DNA of 64,000 bases from JAAEUB01 sp964550345 (GTDB lineage Bacteria; Pseudomonadota; Alphaproteobacteria; Rhodobacterales; Rhodobacteraceae). Location: positions 62,001-126,000 of the forward strand of contig CAZJYZ010000002.1 in assembly GCA_964550345.1 (NCBI GenBank), read 5' to 3'. A program made the position numbers and the translations under genes. Shown piece by piece: positions 51,155 to 59,500 of this stretch (position 1 is its first letter; every line of letters begins with the position of its first letter). Under the pieces are notes generated by a model. The model was not told the origin of the DNA and searched no databases. It saw only the letters and a program-made list of their open reading frames with translations.

Positions 51155-51970
51155 ATGGAACACGAAGATGTAAAACTGGAAATCCTTCCTCAGTACTTTG
51201 GAATGCAGAGAGGGGAAGGATGGGGCCAATTAAAAAAACCGGTTTTGGTGCTCGATGGTAAAAGTCACGCTTGGAAGCCTGACGTTGCATACAAAGCGGA
51301 TAAAGCCCTCATTGTCGGCACAAATGACAAGAATTTTAGGAGTGTTTGCCAGTCGCTGACTGTAAAAACAGTTTACTTCTACGAAATGCGAGTGACGGAT
51401 GTCTCAGCCTTAAAGGAAATATCCGAAGTCCGAAAAATAGCGATTGACTGGAACACCACGCTGTCTGATTTGAGGCCATTCAGCAGCCTGCCCAACCTTG
51501 TGGCCCTCGCCCTTGTGAACACGCCAAAAGCTAATGATTTGAGCTTTGTCGCCGCACTCAAAAATCTTCGTGCTTTTGAATTTTCCGGCTCTCGCACTTT
51601 ATCAAGCAAGAACAAAGCCATCACTCTGGAACCGATTGGAGCACTAACGCAACTTGAGGAACTGCGGTTGCAGGGACTTGACGTGCAGAGCGGTGGTTTG
51701 CGGCCATTGGCCAAATGTCCACAGTTAAAGCGCCTCGTGGTTTCAAATACATTTGCAACAGAAGATTTCGCCTACCTTGCTGCTATGCTTCCAAACACGG
51801 AGTGCCGCTACTTTCGTGCTACAGTTCCGGTTGATGGTGGTGCGATAGGCGACGGAATTGACACGATGGTTGTTGGTAAACGGAAGCCGTTCCTTAACTC
51901 AAAAACTGACTCACAACGATTGAGACAATATCATGACAAGTTTGCCGAGCTAGTGGCCAGATTTTCCTAA
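51155..51970 (+). CDS. leucine-rich-repeat protein of lower GC content
   Basis: The 271-residue protein has about six degenerate leucine-rich repeats (SALKEISEVRKIAIDW, DLRPFSSLPNLVALALVN, DLSFVAALKNLRAFEFS, PIGALTQLEELRLQG, GLRPLAKCPQLKRLVVS, DFAYLAAMLPNTE). It has no signal peptide. Its base composition is visibly more AT-rich than its neighbours (about 43% GC in the first 60 bases) and no operon partner exists, so it may be acquired. The ATG at 51155 is preferred; the frame is open upstream to 51047. Function unknown; a scaffold or protein-binding role is inferred. Confidence 0.8.
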   Translation: MEHEDVKLEILPQYFGMQRGEGWGQLKKPVLVLDGKSHAWKPDVAYKADKALIVGTNDKNFRSVCQSLTVKTVYFYEMRVTDVSALKEISEVRKIAIDWNTTLSDLRPFSSLPNLVALALVNTPKANDLSFVAALKNLRAFEFSGSRTLSSKNKAITLEPIGALTQLEELRLQGLDVQSGGLRPLAKCPQLKRLVVSNTFATEDFAYLAAMLPNTECRYFRATVPVDGGAIGDGIDTMVVGKRKPFLNSKTDSQRLRQYHDKFAELVARFS

Positions 51971-52049
51971 AGCTGACCTTGATTGCGAACTGTCGAACGG
52001 CGCTTTCGTCCCGCATAGCGGACCGTTGGAATGGATTCAGGCTTTCCCC

Positions 52050-52670
52050 TCACCCCACCCGGTGCGCGACTACGAAATGGGCCGCCCGGTCCTTCCCGAA
52101 ATACCCTGTCTCAACGATCTCGAAACCGGCTTTGCCAATGGCGGCCTCAAGTTCTGCTGATTTGAAGCGCAGCACGTTTGGCGCCTTGCCGAACGCCTGC
52201 ATCAGCGGGATCAACAGTTTCACGAAAAAACTCATTTCACCGATACATGGCGTCTTGCTTATTAACACGCCACCGGGCTTTAGCTGCGCGTGAAGCTGGC
52301 GCAACGTTGTGCCTAGGTCCGGCACCAGATGCAGGATGCTGGAGGCAAAGACTGCATCAAATGGAGCACCGGGGATCTCAGTTTCGCTATCGCAGCACAG
52401 AAACTCAACATTTTCCGGCGCGCCCGGCCCCAGTTTTCCCAGCGCGATCGCGATCATTTCCCGGGAAATATCGGTGGCTGTGTAGTGGGATACTGACGGG
52501 GCCAGTTTGAGGGCGGAGCCACCTGTGCCACAGCCAATTTCCAGCATCTTGTCGCTATCTTTAAGATAGGAGCGTACGCGGGTCAGCGTTTCTTCATAGG
52601 CTGCCGGATCGGCGATGGGCTGAGCCGCATATTTGGGGGCCAATTTGTTCCAGAAAGCAGCGTCGCTCAT
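52050..52670 (-). CDS. class I SAM-dependent methyltransferase
   Basis: The 206-residue protein has the SAM motif (KMLEIGCGTGGSALKLAP), ATDISREMIAIAL, and the later PFDAVFASSILHLVPD and LKPGGVLISKTPCIGEM segments typical of UbiE-like methyltransferases. It is divergent from the LysR gene over 84 bp, and that regulator probably controls it. The substrate is unknown. Confidence 0.9.
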   Translation of the reverse strand: MSDAAFWNKLAPKYAAQPIADPAAYEETLTRVRSYLKDSDKMLEIGCGTGGSALKLAPSVSHYTATDISREMIAIALGKLGPGAPENVEFLCCDSETEIPGAPFDAVFASSILHLVPDLGTTLRQLHAQLKPGGVLISKTPCIGEMSFFVKLLIPLMQAFGKAPNVLRFKSAELEAAIGKAGFEIVETGYFGKDRAAHFVVAHRVG

Positions 52671-52754
52671 ATTCAGGTCCTTTTTCAGGCAGGATAGCCA
52701 TGCGCATATAGAATAGAAATTGCCTATTTTCGGGTATCTACTATACACAAACAG

Positions 52755-53654
52755 GTGAACTGGCAGACGATCTCTTTCGATTGGAATCAAGTGCGGGCGT
52801 TTCTGGCTGCAGCCGAGGAAGGATCGCTTAGTGCCGCGGCACGTGCATTGAAAACGACTCAACCAACTCTTAGCCGTCAGGTATCAGCACTGGAGGATGC
52901 TTTGGGGGTGACGCTATTTGAACGTGGTACGCGCGGGCTGGTCCTGACCGAAGCCGGAGGCGAATTGCAGGGCCACGTACGGGCGATGGGTGACGCTGCC
53001 AGTCGTATATCCCTGACCGCGTCACGCCAATCGCAGGAAATTGCCGGTGAAGTTTCGGTAACCGCAAGCGATCTTCTGTCAGCGAAAGTATTGCCTGAGA
53101 TTGTCAGAGAGCTGCATGTGGCCGCGCCAGGTCTGCAAATACGAATTGTGGCCGCTAACGATATTCGTGACCTGACCCAACGCGAGGCTGATATTGCGAT
53201 CCGTCATATACGGCCAGAGCAACATGATTTGATAGCACAGCATATTGGGGATTTCCGAGCCAGTCTCTACGCAGCGACAGAGTATCTGGAAGCCAAAGGG
53301 CGTCCAACTCACCCAAGGGATTTGCAGGATCATGCCTTTATCGGCGTGGCCGATACTGACAGGTTGATCGACATATTTGGGGAACGAGGCATTCAACTAG
53401 CGCAACAAAATTTCATTGCAGCCAGCAATTCCGGAGTTGTGGCTTGGGAATTGCTGCAGACTGGAGTGGGGATGTCCATAATCCCTGAGCTCCTTGGTGA
53501 GCCTGTAGAGGGAATAGAAAAGGTTCTGCCATCGTTTAAACCAATTGAATTCCCAATTTGGATAGCAACACACAGAGAGTTGCATACAAGCCGGCGTATT
53601 CGGGTTGTTTTTGACACTTTGGTGCGCAGGTTTCGCGAATACGGATCCGTCTGA
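52755..53654 (+). CDS. LysR-family transcriptional regulator
   Basis: The 299-residue protein has an N-terminal winged helix-turn-helix (WNQVRAFLAAAEEGSLSAAARALKTTQPTLSRQVSALEDALGVTLFERG) and a LysR substrate-binding domain. The start is a GTG. It is divergent from a methyltransferase gene, the common arrangement for a LysR target. Confidence 0.94.
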   Translation: MNWQTISFDWNQVRAFLAAAEEGSLSAAARALKTTQPTLSRQVSALEDALGVTLFERGTRGLVLTEAGGELQGHVRAMGDAASRISLTASRQSQEIAGEVSVTASDLLSAKVLPEIVRELHVAAPGLQIRIVAANDIRDLTQREADIAIRHIRPEQHDLIAQHIGDFRASLYAATEYLEAKGRPTHPRDLQDHAFIGVADTDRLIDIFGERGIQLAQQNFIAASNSGVVAWELLQTGVGMSIIPELLGEPVEGIEKVLPSFKPIEFPIWIATHRELHTSRRIRVVFDTLVRRFREYGSV

Positions 53655-53743
53655 AAATTGTTCATCACGATAATGGTAGACAGGATGTCCCGGTCACAAA
53701 TGAAGGGATATGTGGTATATGCAGGGTGAAAAAGGAGGTTGCC

Positions 53744-54322
53744 ATGTTTCGATTTTTAGCCGCCATCTTAATTGGTGCGACATCCTCAACCGGAGTTGCA
53801 GCGCAAAGCTGGGATTACTGTCAGGATCTTTGGTTTACCCGAAACCAGCTGTTTGACCGTACCGGGTATTGTTTCAAGTCGCCTCTTGGTCAGGCCATTT
53901 TCGACAATTCCGATTGTGTGGCAAATCCCGCAGCGCTAACCCAGCTTGCTGCCCAAAAAGTGGAAATGATCCGGCAAATGGAAAAAGAGCTTTCCTGTCA
54001 GATTAACACCGCACAAACCCAACTGACCATTCCGCTGATGGATTACCGGATGGCGCTTGAAAATATCCCGGTGATCTCGGAATATGCCAGTGGATGTATG
54101 GGCTGGATGGGTCCGCCATTGACGCTTCAGTCAGGGCATCGTGCTGATGCGCCGGTTATTGGTATCGTTTACCCCAGTGATGATATTGTTTGGGAATACA
54201 GCATTGAGGGTGCGCCGGATGGGTGGGAGTTCATCACGGTTTACCGCAATAGTGAACAAGTGGCGCTGGGCTGGAGCGGAACGCCGGTGAACTATGACCT
54301 GTGTACCGGACTGGCCGGGTAG
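53744..54322 (+). CDS. secreted DUF4453/YARHG-like protein
   Basis: The 192-residue protein has a signal peptide (cut after GVAAQ, about 19) followed by WDYCQDLWFTRNQLFDRTGYCFKSPLGQAIF, a YARHG-like motif found in DUF4453 proteins. Seven cysteines suggest periplasmic disulfides. A perfect AGGAGG lies upstream of the ATG. Function unknown. It is convergent with pbpC. Confidence 0.82.
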   Translation: MFRFLAAILIGATSSTGVAAQSWDYCQDLWFTRNQLFDRTGYCFKSPLGQAIFDNSDCVANPAALTQLAAQKVEMIRQMEKELSCQINTAQTQLTIPLMDYRMALENIPVISEYASGCMGWMGPPLTLQSGHRADAPVIGIVYPSDDIVWEYSIEGAPDGWEFITVYRNSEQVALGWSGTPVNYDLCTGLAG

Positions 54323-54349
54323 GCGCCGATTGCGCCGAGGGATTAACGG

Positions 54350-56401
54350 TTATTGCAGGCTGATCTGCGCCCGGGCCGAGCGCCCTTCGGCGTCAATGAC
54401 ACTAAGGGTGATGAAACCCGGGCCTGTCAGGGGCAGTTCTGTTTGCCGCGAAGAAACTCCGACAAGCAATGGTGCGCCATTGGCCAGCCAGGTAAAAGGT
54501 GCGGCCCCTTTTTCGACCTTTGCGACTAGTGGTGCACCTTCGGTATCAATCACGGCGCCATCGGGGGGGAAGGCCAGAACCGGGGCATCTGCTTCGGCGG
54601 TAAACAATGCGTCCCGCGGATGAAATTCCCTGAGCGGTAGGGGCAGGGCTGCGTGGGACAGAAGCAGGGTGTCGGGTGGCGGCGTGCCAAGCGGGGTCAG
54701 TTCCGGCTTGAGGCGGGCAAAAGCCTCAAACAGGATCGGGGCGGCAAGATCTGCACCGAAAGCGCCGGGTACCGGTGTTCCATCAGCGCGCCCCATCCAG
54801 ACACCGACTGCATGCGCACCGTCAAAGCCAATGGCCCAGGTATCACGGTGCCCGTAGGAGGTGCCGGTTTTAAACGACAGCCGGGTGCGCGGCGCGTTTG
54901 GCGGGGCTGGCATGTTGGCAAGGATATTTCCGATTTGCCAGGCTGCCTCAGGCGACAGTACCATAGCCGGGGTGGTGCCCCCGTCCGTTGGCAGAAAACG
55001 AGGTGCGACCGCCACCCCACCATTGCCAAAACTGGCATAGAGCGCCACCAGATCCTCAAGCGATGTCCCAACGCCGCCCAGCGCGACAGCCAACCCGGCC
55101 GGGGCATCACCTGGCAATTTTGCTTCAACACCGGCGCGATTAAGGGCGGCCATAAGGCGCGCCGGGCCAAGGGCTTCGGTCAGGCTGACCACCGGTATAT
55201 TCAGGCTGAGGATCAGGGCATCGCGCACCTTGAGCGCTCCACGGAAAGCCCCGTCAAAATTTTCTGGTGCATAGGTGCCAAAACGCACTGGCCGGTCATC
55301 GATCAGAGTTTCCGGGTGCGCCAGCCCTTCGTCGAATGCCAGACCATAGACAAGGGGTTTCAGGGTTGATCCGGGTGAGCGATAAGCGCGGGTCATATCG
55401 ACAAAGCCCAACCGGGTGCCACCCTCGTACCCCGCCGAACCGACCGAGGCGAGGATATTGCCATTGCTGTGATCCAGCACGAAAATGGCCACGGAAAGTC
55501 TTGCGCCGTAATCAGCTGCAGCGCGGGCAGCCAGAGCCTCGAGCTGTGTTTGTAGCGCGCCGTCAAGGGTCAGGCTGTGTCGGTTTGAGGGGCCGGTTGC
55601 GGTGTTCAGGGCGCGGTCAGACAGGTGCGGGGCGAGGGCTGGCAAAGCCGTGCGGCTGGCGGGCAACGGGTCACGCAATGCGGCTTGGGTAGTGGAATGG
55701 TCAATGATTTCGGCAGCCTCGGCCCGGTTCAGGACTGCGGCGCGCGCGATCCGGGCGCGCTCGGGCGCGCGGTCCGGGCGGCGGCTGGTGGGTGATTGCG
55801 GCAGAGCAACCAGAAGTGCGCTTTCAGCGGGGGTCAGTCGGCGGGGCTCTTTACCGAAATACGCACGGGTGGCGGCGCGGATGCCCTCAAGGTTGCCGCC
55901 ATATGGTGCGCGGTTGAGATAGAGGGTCAGAATTTCGGCCTTGCTAAGCTGCCTTTCTAACGCCAGCGCTACACGAATTTGCCTAAGCTTGCCCTGCCAG
56001 CGCCCGGTTGTGCCGTCCTCAAGAAGGCGCGCCACCTGCATGGTCAGGGTTGATCCACCCGAAACTACACGCCCATTCCAAAGCGCCTGTTTCGCCGCCC
56101 GCAGAAATGCCAGCAGGTCGACGCCGTTGTGACGGTAGAAACGTTTGTCTTCATAGGCGACAAGCATGCGGATAAAAGCCGGGTCGACCTGATCCACATT
56201 ACTTGCCAGCCGCCAGCGCCCGTCATCAACCGTATAGGCACGCAGCAGGGCGCCATTGCGGTCGAGTATTTCAGCCGAGGTCTGAACGGTGAGCGGGGGA
56301 AGGTCTGTGGCTGCGATCCAGTCATCAAGCCGGTCGCGGCCAAAGGCAGCGAGAAACATCAGCAAAGTCACTGCGAATAGGATTTTGCCAGTAATCTTCA
56401 T
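54350..56401 (-). CDS. pbpC: penicillin-binding protein 1C
   Basis: The 683-residue protein is a bifunctional peptidoglycan synthase: an N-terminal membrane anchor (about 6-22), a GT51 glycosyltransferase domain with YEDKRFYRHNGVD and GGSTLTMQVARLL, then a transpeptidase domain with SPGSTLKP (active Ser), SLN and KTGTS, and a C-terminal BiPBP-like domain. It follows the alpha-2-macroglobulin gene after 129 nt, the pairing known from E. coli pbpC/yfhM. Confidence 0.95.
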   Translation of the reverse strand: MKITGKILFAVTLLMFLAAFGRDRLDDWIAATDLPPLTVQTSAEILDRNGALLRAYTVDDGRWRLASNVDQVDPAFIRMLVAYEDKRFYRHNGVDLLAFLRAAKQALWNGRVVSGGSTLTMQVARLLEDGTTGRWQGKLRQIRVALALERQLSKAEILTLYLNRAPYGGNLEGIRAATRAYFGKEPRRLTPAESALLVALPQSPTSRRPDRAPERARIARAAVLNRAEAAEIIDHSTTQAALRDPLPASRTALPALAPHLSDRALNTATGPSNRHSLTLDGALQTQLEALAARAAADYGARLSVAIFVLDHSNGNILASVGSAGYEGGTRLGFVDMTRAYRSPGSTLKPLVYGLAFDEGLAHPETLIDDRPVRFGTYAPENFDGAFRGALKVRDALILSLNIPVVSLTEALGPARLMAALNRAGVEAKLPGDAPAGLAVALGGVGTSLEDLVALYASFGNGGVAVAPRFLPTDGGTTPAMVLSPEAAWQIGNILANMPAPPNAPRTRLSFKTGTSYGHRDTWAIGFDGAHAVGVWMGRADGTPVPGAFGADLAAPILFEAFARLKPELTPLGTPPPDTLLLSHAALPLPLREFHPRDALFTAEADAPVLAFPPDGAVIDTEGAPLVAKVEKGAAPFTWLANGAPLLVGVSSRQTELPLTGPGFITLSVIDAEGRSARAQISLQ

Positions 56402-56530
56402 TTGACGACTCTTTCACCCCCACGCGAAGCACCAGCAATTTCCCGCAGGAAAATCGCCACCGCCCCGCTGGTGAAAATTTTCACAAAAATTTTGCTGACG
56501 GGAGGCTCGCTTCGCCCGCTATTTCCCATC

Positions 56531-59500
56531 TCACTCGGTTATCCGTACCCGCCCCGTTTCGCCATGTGCCCGGAAAGTTGGCCGGTACATGTCTTCTACC
56601 GATGCGGCCGGGTGAGCAAAGTCACCCGGGGTAATGGCACGGACAATATAAGCCAGCCGGAAGGGCTTTTCCGAGAGCCAGTCAACCGCTGCCAGGAACC
56701 GTTCCTGTCGGAACTCGGTATTCTCCGGGTTCGTATTCAGTTGCAGCCAGTCGAGCGCTTTCACATCCCCAGCCCGCAACAGATTCGGGTTGTCGATCTC
56801 AAAGCCTGCCGGAAGTGGATCATTGACCATCAGGCGGCCTTCCGAGGAGCCAAAGGGCTTGACCGTCAGTAACGTAACCAGCCGCGTGCCTTGTGCCACC
56901 CGGGCAATTTCGACCGGTTCACCCTCCATGGTGAAATAGCGCCTTTCGATGGCATAGCCCTGCCCACCGGCAGGTTCCGGCACCAATGGGACGCCGTAGG
57001 TTGTAAGCGTCATTTCGGTGCTGCTATCGCCGCCGTTATGGACATCGGTCGACCCGCCCCGTGTCTGGCTGTCCAGCACTTCCACAAAGGGGCCGGAATG
57101 GGCAACACCGTTTACCATCAGCCCGCTATCCACGCCTGCGTTGACCAGCGCATTCGTGGCCATCAGTGACCACATGGCTTCCTGCGTTGACAGGTATTTG
57201 TCACTGCGCGCGACACGGGCTGTCAGAATTTCGCGGTCAATCACATTACTGCCAGCCTCGACTGCAAGCGTAAGAACCGCCGCGGCATCGCGCAGGTTGG
57301 TGCCGTAATCATCACGCCAGACCTGCCCGGCCGGTGCCTTGATCCGTGCCAATTTCCGCGCTGCGCGCAGGAACATGGCGTCGGCACGCCCCGGGTCGCC
57401 GTAAGAGGCAAGGGCTGCCCCTAATTGCGCTGCTGCAAGGGCGGATGAGAACGCATCGCCCTTTTCGTCAACGTAGTAGCGCAGATCGCCCATCGAGGCC
57501 GCACCTTCGCGTGCCAGAACATAGAGCGCATAGGCAATGGCCTGACCGCCGCTGTCAAAGTCAGGGGCATAGTTCACCCGGTTGCGAAGGTTATCCATAG
57601 CGGCGCGGAAGGCTGTATCCGGCACCTGATAGCCCAATGCGCGGGCGCGTGACAGGAAGTCTGAGACATAAGCATCAAGCCAGAGGTCGCCCGAGCTTGG
57701 GCGCCACAGGCCGAAACTGCCAGCCGCACTTTGGTTCGACAAAACCTTGTCGATAGCGGTGGTTATCCGTGATGGGATGTTTTCACGATCCGTCAACCCC
57801 ATCGCCTCGGCCACATTGCCGAAATAAAGCAAAGGCATGGCGCGCGAGGTCAGCTGCTCGGTACAGCCGTATGGGTACCTGTCCAGTCGGTCCAGAAGTG
57901 CCGGGGCATTGATCTGCGCCAGCGCACCGGCGGCAAGCGTGGCGCGGCCAGTGCCGGGCACAAGATCGGCGAAAACGTTGGCGTCGAGTGTGAAGCTGTC
58001 ACCAGCGGCAAGGTCGAAACGCGAAACGCGGGTAACCTCTGGATCATTTGCCTGCACCGGCAGCATCAGCACCTTGGTCAAACGTTGGCCTGTCGGCGTC
58101 GTTAGCGCCAGTTCAATCCTGTGAATGCCGGGTTGTAAGGCCGTGACCGGCACTGAAAGGCGCGCTGTGCCCTGATTTGCCAGTGTCAGACGCTCTGGCG
58201 CGGCGGAGGTATCCACGCTCACGCCCTGACCATTTATGGAAAGCTGCATTTCCCCGGCAGGACCGGTGGCATGCACAAGCTCAAGCAGCAGACGGGCGGA
58301 ATCGCCCGGCGCCATGAAGCGCGGCAGGCTGGCGGTCATCACAACCGGGTCACGTACCAGCACGTCTTCTTCGGCTTGTCCTACGCCAGTTGAAGACCAG
58401 ACCACGGCCATCAGCCGGACGGTGCCGTTAAACTCCGGCATATCAAAGCTGGCACGGGCAACCCCATCAGGTCCGAGCGTCAACAGGCCGGAAAACTGCG
58501 CCACAAGCTCTTCGGTCGGGGGCGGGGCCTGCATACGCTCTTGCGCAAAGGCATCCCCACCAGAGCGGATAGCACCCAGCGCGCCGTTCGTGCCATCAAT
58601 GAGGCGTCCGTAGATATCGCGTAGGCCCATGCCTAGACGGCGCTGGCCAAAGTAATGCGTGCTTGGGTCAGGGCTGGCAAAGGATGTCAGGTTCAATATG
58701 CCCACATCCACCGCAGCAATGGTGGCATAAACCTGTTCACCGGGCACACCACCTTCAACATGCAGGGCAACGTCCAGCGGCCCGCGCGGTTTGACCTCGG
58801 ACGCAACCTCAAGCATCGCGTTCAGTTGATGCGCACCGGGGTCGACACTTGCATGGGTCAGACCAAGGGCGCGGGTCGGGTTGTGGCCGCCCGCGTCATC
58901 CATGGGCTGGATCAGGGTGGCGGTGACATAGGCGCCGGCCCCCCAATCGTCTGTGACCGGCAAGGTGACGGTATTTTCACCGGCCATAACGTCAACCGGC
59001 TGCATATGGATCAGGCGGTTGGACATGACTGCAACCAGCACCTTGCCCGACACACGCGGCACCATACGCAAAGTTGCCGTGTCACCAGGCCGGTAGCTAT
59101 CGCTGTCCAGCGATAATTCCAGCATGTCCGGCGTTGTCGAGGCATCGGCGGCGCCATACCAGCCAGCATAGAAATTTGTCGCTGATGTCAGGGGGATTTC
59201 GACACCGATGGCTTCTACCACAACCTCAAACTGCCCCCAGGTTACTGGCGCGGTGATTTCTACCGGAGCGTTGCCCAAAGTAGCCTGGCCTGACGCGATC
59301 TGAGTGCGGGTGGTGACAGGGTCCCAGTTCCAGGACCCATGCAGGGAATACCATTGGTAACGGGTGTTCACGCGATTGATGCGCCAGGTGACCTGCATAG
59401 GTGTTGGCGACAGATCAGCGCCGAGTGCGATCAGGCTAAAGCGCGCTTCGCTGCCTTCGGGCAGGTCATCGTCAAAAGCTGGTTTGATACCAATCAATGC

